Source of the DNA: Sediminicola sp. YIK13
Lineage (GTDB): Bacteria; Bacteroidota; Bacteroidia; Flavobacteriales; Flavobacteriaceae
NCBI RefSeq assembly: GCF_001430825.1
Contig: NZ_CP010535.1
Span: 124,001 to 188,000 of the forward strand
DNA length: 64,000 bases
Reading direction: 5' to 3'
Positions 1-8,895 of the stretch are shown here, in pieces (positions within the stretch are counted from its first letter, which is position 1; every line of letters starts with the position of its first letter). The position numbers were made by a program, and so were the translations under genes. Under the pieces are notes generated by a model. It ran no database searches, was not told the DNA's origin, and saw only the letters and a list, made by a program, of their open reading frames with translations.

Positions 1-108
1 TGGGATTTTGTTGCCAAAAGATTGGAAGACTTATATCCTGTACAGCTGTTGATGAGGTTGGCCCTAAACCTGGAGTTTAATGCTAAAAGTTGTTCTTTGG
101 AGAAATGA
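1..108 (+). CDS. C-terminal fragment of an unidentified protein
   Basis: The first 35 codons of the window stay open in frame 1 and stop at TGA 106-108. The peptide is a plausible helical tail rich in Leu, Arg and Glu, ending in Ser-Leu-Glu-Lys. The other two forward frames stop earlier. No domain can be recognised from so short a piece, and the start lies outside the window. It may equally be a chance open frame. The region from 109 to 271 holds no other gene and is AT-rich. Confidence 0.35.
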   Translation, partial: WDFVAKRLEDLYPVQLLMRLALNLEFNAKSCSLEK

Positions 109-271
109 ATCATAAAAATAATTGTCTAACAAATATACTAAAAAACTAAACAAAATATAGAGTAATCTTTTTTACTCTCTAAATCCCCCTGATATAATAT
201 TAGAACTGAGAGTGGTGTTTTTTAAATTTAGTATTTTTACAACTTAACATTATTTCCCCTTGCGGGCAAGC

Positions 272-1612
272 ATGGCAAAAACTCCTAAAAACATTGCAAT
301 AGTTGGTTCAGGACTGGTAGGTTCTTTATTGGCACTTTATTTAAGAAAGGCAGGGCATTCCATCACAGTATTCGATCGTAGGCCTGATATAAGAAATGTT
401 CAATTTTCTGGTCGTTCCATTAACTTGGCAATGAGCAATAGGGGATGGAAGTCCTTGAGGGCCGTAGGAATAGAGGACGAGATTAAAAAGATTGCGATTC
501 CTCTGGATAAAAGGGCAATGCATGTGGTAGGTCAGCCACTGTACTTTCAGAAATACGGCAAGGACGGAGAGGCCATTTGGTCTATCTCTAGAGGTGTATT
601 GAACAGAAGAATGATCGATTTGGCAGAGGAAGCCGGAGTTGAGTTTCGTTTTGAGGAGAAGGTGTGGGATGTGGATCTACCCAATGCCAAGATTTTTACA
701 GGAGAAACGGAGAAAGGTGTCTGGGAAGAATATGACTATGACGTTATTTTTGGTTGTGATGGTGCCTTTTCGAGGGTACGACATAAAATGCAACGCCGAA
801 GTAGGTTTGATTATAGTCAAGAATTTATAGATGTAGGTTATAAGGAACTTACGATACCGGCCAATGCAGATGGCACGCATAAGTTAGACAAGCATTCCTT
901 CCATATTTGGCCACGGGGCAAATTCATGTTTATTGCAATGCCAAATTTGGATGGGAGTTTTACTTGTACCTTATTTTTACCGTTCGAAGGAGAAGTGTCA
1001 TTTGAAAGTATTAAGACCAAAGAGGATGCCAAAAAGTTTTTCACCACATATTTCCCCAATGTGATGCAGGACATTGAAAATTTGACCCAAGACTTTTTCA
1101 GCAATCCCACAAGTGCCATGGTGACCATAAAATGTTATCCTTGGACCTATTGGGACAAAGTAGCTTTGGTGGGCGATTCGGCCCATGCCATAGTTCCTTT
1201 TTATGGTCAGGGAATGAATGCAGGATTTGAGGATATTTATGTGCTCTGTGAGTTGTTGGATAATAGTTACAATGATTGGAGCTCGGCGTTCGAGGCCTAT
1301 CAAGAATTGCGAAAGCCCAATGCCGATGCCATTGCCGAACTGAGTTATCGCAATTTTATGGAAATGAGCAGTAAAACCGCAGATCCCAAATTTTTATTAC
1401 AGAAAAAGATCGAACGCCGCTTCTCTGAGAAGTATCCTGATAAATGGATTCCAAGTTATTCAAGGGTCACCTTTTCTGAAGGGTCATATGCAGAGGCATT
1501 GGCGATTGGTGATGCCCAGGAAAGGATTATGAAACAAATAATGCAGATGCCACAGATTGAAGAGAAATGGGATAGCCAAGAAGTAGAGCAGCGCATATTG
1601 GAACAACTATAA
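272..1612 (+). CDS. kmo: Kynurenine 3-monooxygenase (FAD-dependent)
   Basis: It hydroxylates L-kynurenine to 3-hydroxykynurenine using NADPH and O2, a step of the tryptophan-to-quinolinate route to NAD. The 446-residue protein starts with a Rossmann FAD fingerprint GSGLVG (residues 12-17). It carries the second FAD motif GDSAH near 301, followed by PFYGQGMNAGFED, which is highly characteristic of KMO. The length fits the family. ATG 272 is preferred over an in-frame TTG at 260 because the FAD strand begins right after MAKTPKN. No other kynurenine-pathway gene is adjacent, so it appears to be a single-gene unit. It ends at a bidirectional terminator shared with the convergent gene. Confidence 0.93.
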   Translation: MAKTPKNIAIVGSGLVGSLLALYLRKAGHSITVFDRRPDIRNVQFSGRSINLAMSNRGWKSLRAVGIEDEIKKIAIPLDKRAMHVVGQPLYFQKYGKDGEAIWSISRGVLNRRMIDLAEEAGVEFRFEEKVWDVDLPNAKIFTGETEKGVWEEYDYDVIFGCDGAFSRVRHKMQRRSRFDYSQEFIDVGYKELTIPANADGTHKLDKHSFHIWPRGKFMFIAMPNLDGSFTCTLFLPFEGEVSFESIKTKEDAKKFFTTYFPNVMQDIENLTQDFFSNPTSAMVTIKCYPWTYWDKVALVGDSAHAIVPFYGQGMNAGFEDIYVLCELLDNSYNDWSSAFEAYQELRKPNADAIAELSYRNFMEMSSKTADPKFLLQKKIERRFSEKYPDKWIPSYSRVTFSEGSYAEALAIGDAQERIMKQIMQMPQIEEKWDSQEVEQRILEQL

Positions 1613-1632
1613 ATGAAATTTAAAGCCAAATA

Positions 1633-1668
1633 AAAAAAGCCAGCTTAATTAAGCTGGCTTTTTTATTT
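1633..1668. terminator. Bidirectional intrinsic terminator
   Basis: A perfect 14-bp stem (1633-1646 with 1651-1664) has an AATT loop and A/T tracts on both sides. It lies between the convergent kmo gene and the minus-strand coiled-coil gene and can serve both. Confidence 0.85.
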
Positions 1669-1683
1669 ATCTATGTATTGTTC

Positions 1684-2463
1684 TTATAATTTAGAGAACA
1701 ATTTTTGCATTTTCTCTTGCTCTTCTTCTGCTAAAACAGGATCTACCAAGATTCTTCCGCTATGCTCATCCGTAATAATTTTTTTACGTGAAGCAATTTC
1801 TACCTGCACTTGTGGCGGGATAGTAAAGAAAGAACCACCTGAAGCTCCCCTTTCAATTGGAACAACGGCAAGTCCGTTTTTAACATTTTGTCGGATGCGT
1901 TTATAGGCTTTGACCAGGCGATCTTCAATTTGCTCTTCGTATTCAGCAGATTTCTTTATCAAGGCCTTTTCTTCCTTTTCGGTTTCCGCCAAGATAGCAT
2001 CCAATTCACTTTTCTTGTGCTTTAGATGTGCTTCTCTTTCAGATAGACGTTCTTTTGTCTGGGAAATAACTTCTTTTTTCTGCTCAATTTGAACTTTGAA
2101 CTCCTTGATGTTCTTTTCAGCCAATTGAATTTCCAGTTCCTGAAATTCCACTTCTTTGGTCAATGAGTTGAACTCTCTACTGTTTCTAACGTTCTTTTGT
2201 TGTTCGGTATATTTTTTTACCAAAACTTTAGATTCGTCAATAAGGTTCTTTTTGGCAGTTATCTCATAGTTGATGGTTTCAACATCGGTTTTTAACTTAT
2301 CCAATCTTGTTTTAAGGCCAAGCACCTCATCTTCTAAATCTTCTACTTCCAAAGGTAATTCTCCACGAACATTTCGTATCTCGTCAACTCTAGAATCAAT
2401 TAATTGCAAATCATATAATGCTCTTAATTTTTCTTCTGCTGTTGCTTCTGTTTTTGTTGCCAT
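1684..2463 (-). CDS. Coiled-coil protein with degenerate C4-type zinc ribbon (DUF164 type)
   Basis: This 259-residue protein has a long charged coiled coil (about residues 10-185) followed by a C-terminal segment matching the layout of the zf-RING_7 zinc ribbon family, including the ending SGRILVDP. In that family four Cys normally bind zinc. Here the expected positions read GASGG and DEHSG, and the whole protein has no Cys, so zinc binding is probably lost. The family has been linked to nucleic-acid or translation functions, but the role here is unknown. It starts 3 bp after the Nif3-like gene ends, indicating an operon. Family assignment is by overall layout and remains moderate. Confidence 0.75.
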   Translation of the reverse strand: MATKTEATAEEKLRALYDLQLIDSRVDEIRNVRGELPLEVEDLEDEVLGLKTRLDKLKTDVETINYEITAKKNLIDESKVLVKKYTEQQKNVRNSREFNSLTKEVEFQELEIQLAEKNIKEFKVQIEQKKEVISQTKERLSEREAHLKHKKSELDAILAETEKEEKALIKKSAEYEEQIEDRLVKAYKRIRQNVKNGLAVVPIERGASGGSFFTIPPQVQVEIASRKKIITDEHSGRILVDPVLAEEEQEKMQKLFSKL

Positions 2464-2466
2464 ATA

Positions 2467-3561
2467 TTAAAAATACTTGATGGGATTTGTTATGCTCTCC
2501 GCTAAAGAGATTGCAAAATTAGGAATTTTTTTTGTAAGATGGTCAACTAATAGATTTTTTGTAAACTGCTCTGTTTCAAAATGTCCAATATCTGCCAGTA
2601 CAATTTTGTTCTCGGCTTCGTAAAACTGGTGATATTTAAGGTCAGCTGTAATAAAAATATCTGCTTTGGACCCTTTGGCAGCGGAAATGGCAAAAGAACC
2701 ACTTCCTCCCAAGACTGCTACTTTTTTGATCTTTTTGCCCAATAAACCGGAATGACGTATACTGGTTACATTCATTTGTTTTTTAACCCATTGCATGAAA
2801 TCTTCTTCACTCATGGCTTTTTCCAAAGTCCCGACCATTCCGATGCCTATATTCTGGTTTTTGTTCTCCAAGGTCTGTATTTCATAGGCGACTTCTTCAT
2901 AGGGATGTGCCTGTAATAGGGCATTAATAATTTTACCCTGATCTCCTTTGGAGTAGGTAACGTTGATCTGTGTTTCTTCTTCGTAATGAACCGTACCAAT
3001 TTGCCCTAACGTAGGTTTGGCATTTGGCCCGGCCATATAGCTCCCTGTTCCATTTGTGGAAAAGCTACAATTGCTATAGTTGCCAATGTTCCCGGCCCCT
3101 GCTTCAAAGAGGGCTTCCTTGAGTACTTGGGCACTGTCCTTGGGAACATAAGTGGTCAATTTTTTAATGGTTCCTTTTTGCGGAATAAGGATTTTTGGAT
3201 TTTGTATTCCTAAAACTTCACATATTTTGGAGTTGACGCCTATTGGGGCATTGTCCAATGCCGTATGCATGCTATAAAGGGCAATGTCATTTTTGATGCA
3301 TTTGAGGACAACCCTTTCCACATAAGTTTTACCCGTAATCTTTTTCAATCCGCTAAAAATGATAGGATGAAAGCTCACAATCAGATTACAGTTTTTCTCA
3401 ATGGCCTCACCAACCACATTTTCCAAGGTGTCCAAGGTCACTAAAATACCTGTTACCTCCATTTTTTTATCTCCGATGAGCAGACCTACATTGTCAAAAT
3501 CCTCTGCATAATCCAATGGAGCCAATTCCTCAAGTATTCTGGTTACTTCGTTTACGATCAT
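2467..3561 (-). CDS. Nif3-like dinuclear metal-centre protein (GTP cyclohydrolase 1 type 2 homolog)
   Basis: The 364-residue protein belongs to the YbgI/Nif3 family of ring-shaped hexamers with a two-metal site. Visible metal-ligand motifs are SFHPIIFSG (His65) near the N-terminus and DIGHFETEQF (His327, Glu329) near the C-terminus. A middle insertion of about residues 130-240 corresponds to the CutA/PII-like domain of the longer Nif3 forms. The biochemical role of the family is unsettled despite the GTP cyclohydrolase name. It is followed 3 bp later by the coiled-coil gene, a pairing that suggests linked function. It is divergent from lpxK across a 49-bp gap. Confidence 0.9.
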   Translation of the reverse strand: MIVNEVTRILEELAPLDYAEDFDNVGLLIGDKKMEVTGILVTLDTLENVVGEAIEKNCNLIVSFHPIIFSGLKKITGKTYVERVVLKCIKNDIALYSMHTALDNAPIGVNSKICEVLGIQNPKILIPQKGTIKKLTTYVPKDSAQVLKEALFEAGAGNIGNYSNCSFSTNGTGSYMAGPNAKPTLGQIGTVHYEEETQINVTYSKGDQGKIINALLQAHPYEEVAYEIQTLENKNQNIGIGMVGTLEKAMSEEDFMQWVKKQMNVTSIRHSGLLGKKIKKVAVLGGSGSFAISAAKGSKADIFITADLKYHQFYEAENKIVLADIGHFETEQFTKNLLVDHLTKKIPNFAISLAESITNPIKYF

Positions 3562-3581
3562 TTTTGAATTTTATAGCCCTT

Positions 3582-3589
3582 CAAAGATA
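3582..3589 (-). promoter_or_regulatory. Candidate -7 element (TATCTTTG) for the Nif3 gene
   Basis: TATCTTTG on the minus strand fits the Bacteroidota -7 consensus TAnnTTTG and lies 20 bp before the Nif3 ATG. I see no clear TTG at the usual upstream distance, so support is partial. Confidence 0.4.
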
Positions 3590-3610
3590 AAATATTATAT
3601 TTTCGTTCCG

Positions 3611-4603
3611 ATGAAGGTACTCAGAAAAATAGGGTTTCCAATTTCCCTGGTCTATGGATTGGTAGTCTATATTAGAAATATACTGTTCGATAGGGGATTT
3701 TTTAAATCCATTTCCTTCAGTACGCCCACCATTTGTGTGGGAAACTTAAGTGTAGGGGGAACAGGGAAAACCCCCATGATTGAATATCTGATTGCACTAT
3801 TAAAGGAAGATCGCAAACTAGCTGTCCTAAGCAGGGGATATGGAAGGAAAAGCAAAGGTTTTATAAAGGCTGGACCAACTACCACAGTTGAGCAAATTGG
3901 GGACGAACCTTTTCAGATCTATAAAAAATACCCTGAAGTTACCATGGTGGTAGATGCCGATAGGAGGCACGGAATCTCACTATTGGAAGCCCAAGAGGAG
4001 CCCGATCTCATCTTATTGGATGACGCCTATCAACATCGCAAGGTGCAGCCTTCATTTGCCATTCTTTTAACTGCCCACGGCCAGTTATATGTTGATGATT
4101 GGTTTTTGCCTACCGGGAATTTAAGGGATAGCAAAAAGGAAGCCCAAAGGGCCGATATTATTATGGTAACCAAATGTCCGCCCAATATAAGGCTGAAAGA
4201 GCAAGAAAAAATCATTAAAAAGTTACAACCCTTAAAACATCAAAAGGTATTGTTCAGCAGTTTGGTTTATGATACAGTCTTACAAGGGGAAGGTGGCAAC
4301 TTGGAGCTGCAAGAACTTCGCACTAAAAAGGTGTTGTTGGTTACGGGTATCGCCAATCCAAGGCCATTGGTCACTTATTTGAAAGACGCCTCAATAGCCA
4401 TGGAGCATCTGGAGTTTGGGGACCATCATTTTTTTACGGAAAAAGAAATCGACGTTTTTAATTCCAAAGAGCTCGTCTTGACCACAGAAAAGGATTTTGT
4501 AAGGCTAAAGGGTAAGGTTGATAATCTTTTTTATATCAGAATAGAGCACAAGTTGCTTGGAGAAGGCCGAAAGCAATTAAAGGAAGCCCTCTCTTCTTTA
4601 TGA
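3611..4603 (+). CDS. lpxK: Tetraacyldisaccharide 4'-kinase
   Basis: LpxK phosphorylates the 4' position of the lipid A disaccharide precursor at the inner membrane, forming lipid IVA. The 330-residue protein has a hydrophobic N-terminal segment (about residues 8-27) and a P-loop GGTGKT at 49-54 inside the family signature GNLSVGGTGKTP. DDAYQHRKV follows further on, a conserved LpxK motif. The ATG at 3611 is divergent from the Nif3 gene. The 3' end overlaps the convergent hybrid kinase gene by 6 bp. Its presence indicates an outer membrane with lipid A. Confidence 0.94.
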   Translation: MKVLRKIGFPISLVYGLVVYIRNILFDRGFFKSISFSTPTICVGNLSVGGTGKTPMIEYLIALLKEDRKLAVLSRGYGRKSKGFIKAGPTTTVEQIGDEPFQIYKKYPEVTMVVDADRRHGISLLEAQEEPDLILLDDAYQHRKVQPSFAILLTAHGQLYVDDWFLPTGNLRDSKKEAQRADIIMVTKCPPNIRLKEQEKIIKKLQPLKHQKVLFSSLVYDTVLQGEGGNLELQELRTKKVLLVTGIANPRPLVTYLKDASIAMEHLEFGDHHFFTEKEIDVFNSKELVLTTEKDFVRLKGKVDNLFYIRIEHKLLGEGRKQLKEALSSL

Positions 4604-6823
4604 AGTTGGATTGTTGATTTTCGGAGAAAAGACATTCTGGCCAATTTTTTGATAAAAGACTTCTGGCTTAAATGGTTTGGTCACCACATCATTGACCCCT
4701 GCCTCATAGAAACTTTCCAAACTGTCATCCAATGAGATAGCTGTCAAAGCTATTATGGGTAATGTGGTGTTGAATTTCCTTATTTCTATGGTTGCCTCCT
4801 CTCCACTAATACCAGGCATATGAATATCCATCAGTACAGCATCGTAAGTGTTATTTCTGACCATTTCTATGGCATCTGTACCATTGCTGGCAATATCACA
4901 GGTCACTTCTTTTTTAAGAAGCATCTTTTTGGTAATGACTTGGTTGATCTTGTTGTCCTCCACAATCAAAATATGCAGTCCCGTCAGGTCATAATCCTTT
5001 TCTTGCACTTGGAAGTTCATGTCCTCAATTTCACTGCCCTGTGTGGTTTTAAGAGTAAGCTCAAAAAAGAAGGAGCTACCTTTCCCAAGTTCACTTTTTA
5101 ATTTGATCTTACTATCAAAAAGACCAAGTAAGCTCTTTACAATAGTAAGGCCAAGTCCTGTGCCTCCATATTCCCTATTGATCTGAATGGATCCTTGTTC
5201 AAAACTATCAAAGATGTTTTCCTGTTTTTCAGGGGCAATTCCAATTCCGGTATCTTTTACCTCAAAATAAATAATGACCTCATCCTCATATTGTTCCTGA
5301 AGTTTGGTTATTACCGTTACCTCTCCTTTCTTGGTGAATTTAAGGGCGTTACCAACCAGGTTGATGAATATCTGGGATAATTTTAATGGATCACTCAGTA
5401 AATGGCTAGGAATGTTTGGATCGTAATCCAAATTAATTACCGTCTTGTTGGCTTTGGCACTTTGTTGTAAAGAGTTGATGACTTCTGTAAGTACCTTTTT
5501 AAGGCTGAATTTTATATTTAAAGGTTCTAGCTTATCGGCATCAATTTTATTGATCTGTAGGATGTCATTGATGAAATTCAATAAATAATCCCCAGAAAAT
5601 TTTAGAGCTTTTAAATGCTCTTCTTGTTTTTTACTTGGATTTTCTTCTAATAGTAAATGCGTAAGTCCCGTAACCGCATACAAGGGTGTCCGCAATTCGT
5701 GGCTTACCGTTGATAGAAAATTGGTTTTGGCCTCCATGGACTGTACTGCGGCATCCCTGGCAGTTTGTAGTTCTCTGTTTTTAGTATGCAGTAAATCGTT
5801 TGTTTTTAGTTTAATCTGGTTGTTCCTGTATAATGAAACGGCCAAAAGAGATATAATGGTCAAAAAGGCGGAAGTCAAAATGGCCGTAATCTCGGAACGG
5901 CTAGAGGATTCATTTAATTCTTTTATTTCTACATCCTGCTTTTTTATGGTGCTCTCCATCAATTCTCCTCGTAACTGATCTGCAGTTTTGACTTGGGCAT
6001 TAATTTTTTCAATGGCAATCAAGGAATCTTTGATCTGGAGAAGATTTCTGTTGTAAACCAGTGCAGAATCAAATTGTCCTAACTTTTCGAAGGCTTTTCC
6101 CAACAATTCATTGGCTTCCAAAATTTCTTGATGGAAATCATTTTCCCGAGCAAGGGTCAGTGCATTTGTTCCGTTTTTTGCGGCCGATTCTAAACTGTCT
6201 AAGGCTATATTCAATTGTGTAAGCCCCAAATAAGCTTTTGTGGTCAGATAAGCCTTCTCGTGAATATCGCTATTGACTACCAAGGAATTAAAATTCGTGG
6301 AAGCAACCCTGTATTTTTCAATTTTGAGGCAGATGTTTGCCTCCAATAAAGAGATTAGATTTAAAAGATGTCTATCATTGCTTAAACTTCTGGCTTCTTC
6401 AAGTAAGTCCAGAGCCTGGTAAGGCTTATCGTTTCTAAAATAATTGAGGGCCTCAATATACTGATGGGTGGCATTACCGTGTGGGTAGGTTATAGCCTTA
6501 AGAAATATTTCTGCACGTTCATAGTACCAAATGGCATTCTCTTGCCTTTCCAATTTTGAATTTAATAGGGAGATTTCGTGATAGCTATCAATAATGGTCT
6601 TGCTATCCTCATTTTCCTCAGCCAATTCTGCAACTTTGACCATGGCCTTTATGGCGAGATCTATCTTGTTTTGGTTCTTATATTTTCTTGCTTCCGCGAA
6701 ATACGTCTCTATGTCCGTCTCAGGGGCCTTATTGTCCTGAGCGGAAACGAAATGAAAAGTGGACATGATCACCACCATCAATAGGAATTTTACATTTCCT
6801 GTATATCTGAATTTTATTCTCAA
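4598..6823 (-). CDS. TPR-containing hybrid sensor histidine kinase/response regulator
   Basis: This is a 741-residue hybrid two-component protein. An N-terminal signal peptide ends at VSAQ (about residue 29). A periplasmic helical region of TPR character follows (about 30-300), then one membrane segment (about 312-332). The HisKA motif SHELRTPLYA has its phospho-His near 373. The HATPase has the N box FINLVGNALKF, DTGIGIAP near 528 and GGTGLGL. A C-terminal receiver has its phospho-Asp in LMDIHMPG near 664 and a KPF motif. The start is taken at TTG 6823 because it gives a complete signal peptide and its TTGA overlaps the gap stop codon by 4 bp, suggesting translational coupling. An internal ATG 16 codons on is the alternative. 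Its signal is unknown. Confidence 0.88.
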   Translation of the reverse strand: MRIKFRYTGNVKFLLMVVIMSTFHFVSAQDNKAPETDIETYFAEARKYKNQNKIDLAIKAMVKVAELAEENEDSKTIIDSYHEISLLNSKLERQENAIWYYERAEIFLKAITYPHGNATHQYIEALNYFRNDKPYQALDLLEEARSLSNDRHLLNLISLLEANICLKIEKYRVASTNFNSLVVNSDIHEKAYLTTKAYLGLTQLNIALDSLESAAKNGTNALTLARENDFHQEILEANELLGKAFEKLGQFDSALVYNRNLLQIKDSLIAIEKINAQVKTADQLRGELMESTIKKQDVEIKELNESSSRSEITAILTSAFLTIISLLAVSLYRNNQIKLKTNDLLHTKNRELQTARDAAVQSMEAKTNFLSTVSHELRTPLYAVTGLTHLLLEENPSKKQEEHLKALKFSGDYLLNFINDILQINKIDADKLEPLNIKFSLKKVLTEVINSLQQSAKANKTVINLDYDPNIPSHLLSDPLKLSQIFINLVGNALKFTKKGEVTVITKLQEQYEDEVIIYFEVKDTGIGIAPEKQENIFDSFEQGSIQINREYGGTGLGLTIVKSLLGLFDSKIKLKSELGKGSSFFFELTLKTTQGSEIEDMNFQVQEKDYDLTGLHILIVEDNKINQVITKKMLLKKEVTCDIASNGTDAIEMVRNNTYDAVLMDIHMPGISGEEATIEIRKFNTTLPIIALTAISLDDSLESFYEAGVNDVVTKPFKPEVFYQKIGQNVFSPKINNPTS

Positions 6824-7830
6824 ACGTACTTTTTCTTGATCAATAAATTAATTAGGTCAATAATTCTGCAACTGTATCCTGTTTCATTGTCATACCAACC
6901 GATTATTTTAACCATTTTTCCAATTACGGAAGTCATCTGAGAATCAAACGTACAAGAATAAGAACTATTGTTTATATCAATAGAAACTATAGGGTCTTCA
7001 GTGTAAAAAATAATATTTTTTAATTCTTCGTTAGAAATTTTCTCAAATGCCGCATTAATTTCCTGGATGGAGGTCTCTTTTTTTACATTCAAAGTAATGT
7101 CTGTCAAGGAGCCATTTGGCACGGGAACACGTATGCCACACCCTCCAATAACGTCGGCTAAAGTTGGGAAAATGGTGGTCAAAGCCTTTGCTGCTCCAGT
7201 TGTAGTGGGGATAATGGATTGGGAGGCGGCCCTAGATCTTCTTAGATCCCGATGGGGTTGGTCATGCAGGCTTTGATCTGAGGTATAAGAATGTACTGTG
7301 GTTATGTAGGCCTGTTCTACTCCACAAAGGTCATCTATAACCTTTATCATGGGAGCTGCGTTGTTGGTAGTGCAGGAGGCATTGGAGATGATGTGGTCAT
7401 CCTCTGTAATGATTTCCTCGTTTACGCCATAGACAACCATTTTTATATTGTCGTCCACAGGAGGGGCAGATAAAATCACCTTCTTCGCTCCGTTGTCCAA
7501 ATGAAATTGAAGATCCGCTTTGGTTTTAAATTTCCCAGTGGCCTCGATGACAATATCAACTTCAAGGGATGCCCAATTAATTTGTTGGGGATGCTCATGA
7601 TTTAGTAGGGCAATTTTTTTATCGTTCACTAAAATATGGTTTCCCTCGTGTCCTATTTGTTCTTGGGATACCCCATGGATACTGTCGTATTTTAACAAAT
7701 GGGCCAGGGTTCTGGCATCGGCCAGATCATTAATGGCTACCACATTTAGGTGGGGATTGTCTAGCATTAATCTACAGACCGTTCTTCCTATTCTACCAAA
7801 ACCATTGATACCAATATTTACTTTATTCAT
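6820..7830 (-). CDS. gap: Glyceraldehyde-3-phosphate dehydrogenase
   Basis: It oxidises glyceraldehyde 3-phosphate to 1,3-bisphosphoglycerate with NAD(P). The 336-residue protein opens with the Rossmann motif INGFGRIGR. It has the catalytic Cys in ASCTTN (near 154) and the assisting His in TVHSYTSDQ (near 180; the usual form is HAYT). ATG 7830 is chosen over an upstream in-frame ATG at 7848 because the latter lies inside a terminator hairpin and would add six unlikely residues. The stop overlaps the TTG start of the hybrid kinase. Flavobacteria commonly carry more than one gap gene, and which one this is cannot be told from here. Confidence 0.92.
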   Translation of the reverse strand: MNKVNIGINGFGRIGRTVCRLMLDNPHLNVVAINDLADARTLAHLLKYDSIHGVSQEQIGHEGNHILVNDKKIALLNHEHPQQINWASLEVDIVIEATGKFKTKADLQFHLDNGAKKVILSAPPVDDNIKMVVYGVNEEIITEDDHIISNASCTTNNAAPMIKVIDDLCGVEQAYITTVHSYTSDQSLHDQPHRDLRRSRAASQSIIPTTTGAAKALTTIFPTLADVIGGCGIRVPVPNGSLTDITLNVKKETSIQEINAAFEKISNEELKNIIFYTEDPIVSIDINNSSYSCTFDSQMTSVIGKMVKIIGWYDNETGYSCRIIDLINLLIKKKYV

Positions 7831-7833
7831 TTG

Positions 7834-7857
7834 AAAAAAATCCCGCATTAGCGGGAT
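7834..7857 (-). terminator. Intrinsic terminator after lipA, abutting the gap start codon
   Basis: A 7-bp GC-rich stem (7840-7846 with 7851-7857, loop ATTA) is followed on the minus strand by seven T. The T-tract ends only three bases before the gap ATG at 7830. It can end lipA transcripts, but it also sits in the gap 5' leader. Confidence 0.75.
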
Positions 7858-7881
7858 GGATTTAATGTATGAAGGTTTTTA

Positions 7882-8757
7882 TTAATCGATGTGCTTATGT
7901 GCCTTGTAGGAAGATCTCACCAAGGCTCCACTTTCTACATGTCTAAAGCCCATCTTTAGACCCAATTCTTCGTATTTCTTAAATTGCTCCGGAAGAATAA
8001 ATTCTTTTACCGGCAAGTGTTTTTTGGAAGGCTGCAGGTATTGTCCAATGGTTATCACATCTACGTTAGCCTTTCTCAGGTCTTCCATAGTCTCAATTAC
8101 CTCTTCTTCCAATTCTCCAAGTCCGAGCATTATTCCGGATTTGGTCCTTTTGGCACCATTGTCCTTCAAATACCTCAAAACTTCCAAACTTCTTTCATAT
8201 TTGGCCTGGATCCGTACTTCTCTCGTTAATCTTTTGACCGTTTCCATGTTGTGGGAAACAACCTCTGGCGAGACGGCTATGATACGGTCCAAATGGGTTT
8301 CTATTCCTTGAAAATCAGGAATTAGGGTTTCCAAAGTGGTGGTTGGATTCATTCTTCGGATAGCCTTGACCGTTTCGGCCCAGATAATGGAACCCATATC
8401 TTTGATATCGTCCCTATCCACGGAAGTTATTACGGCATGCTTAATACCCATTATTTTAATGGAGCGTGCCACTTTTTCTGGTTCTTCCCAATCTACATCC
8501 TCAGGTCTCCCGGTCTTTACGCCGCAGAACCCACAAGAACGGGTACAGACGTTTCCTAGGATCATAAAGGTTGCTGTTCCTTCACCCCAGCATTCGCCCA
8601 TATTGGGACAGCTTCCCGAAGTACAAATGGTATGGAGATTATATTTGTCTACCAGACCCCTTAATTGGGTATATTTTTTTCCGGTAGGAAGTTTTACACG
8701 TAGCCATTTTGGTTTTCCTTTAGGTGGACTTACACTTTCTACGGTTTCAATGCTCAT
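7882..8757 (-). CDS. lipA: Lipoyl synthase (radical SAM)
   Basis: LipA inserts two sulfur atoms into protein-bound octanoyl groups to form lipoyl cofactors. The 291-residue protein has both iron-sulfur clusters' ligands. The auxiliary set is [12 protein letters not shown] (Cys45, 50, 56) and the radical SAM set is CTRSCGFC (Cys71, 75, 78). Length and motif order match LipA throughout. A TAnnTTTG element lies just upstream, and a strong hairpin follows the stop, so it is probably monocistronic. No lipB is visible nearby. Confidence 0.96.
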   Translation of the reverse strand: MSIETVESVSPPKGKPKWLRVKLPTGKKYTQLRGLVDKYNLHTICTSGSCPNMGECWGEGTATFMILGNVCTRSCGFCGVKTGRPEDVDWEEPEKVARSIKIMGIKHAVITSVDRDDIKDMGSIIWAETVKAIRRMNPTTTLETLIPDFQGIETHLDRIIAVSPEVVSHNMETVKRLTREVRIQAKYERSLEVLRYLKDNGAKRTKSGIMLGLGELEEEVIETMEDLRKANVDVITIGQYLQPSKKHLPVKEFILPEQFKKYEELGLKMGFRHVESGALVRSSYKAHKHID

Positions 8758-8771
8758 GCTTTAATTTTTTA

Positions 8772-8779
8772 CAAAGATA
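8772..8779 (-). promoter_or_regulatory. Candidate -7 element (TATCTTTG) for lipA
   Basis: TATCTTTG on the minus strand lies 14 bp upstream of the lipA ATG and matches TAnnTTTG. I do not see a TTG at the expected -33 distance. Confidence 0.4.
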
Positions 8780-8895
8780 CGAAATGGGATTTGTATTCTT
8801 CCATATTGGGTGATGAACCAAAAGGATAATGTGTTGATATTTTAGGAATATTGGTACATGTGAATACGAAACCAATAAGAATAGGGGATAAGGGC

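Noticed and set aside
8336-8764. 142-codon plus-strand open frame inside lipA
   Set aside because: The minus strand encodes complete lipA with both cluster motifs; the plus-strand frame is a shadow.
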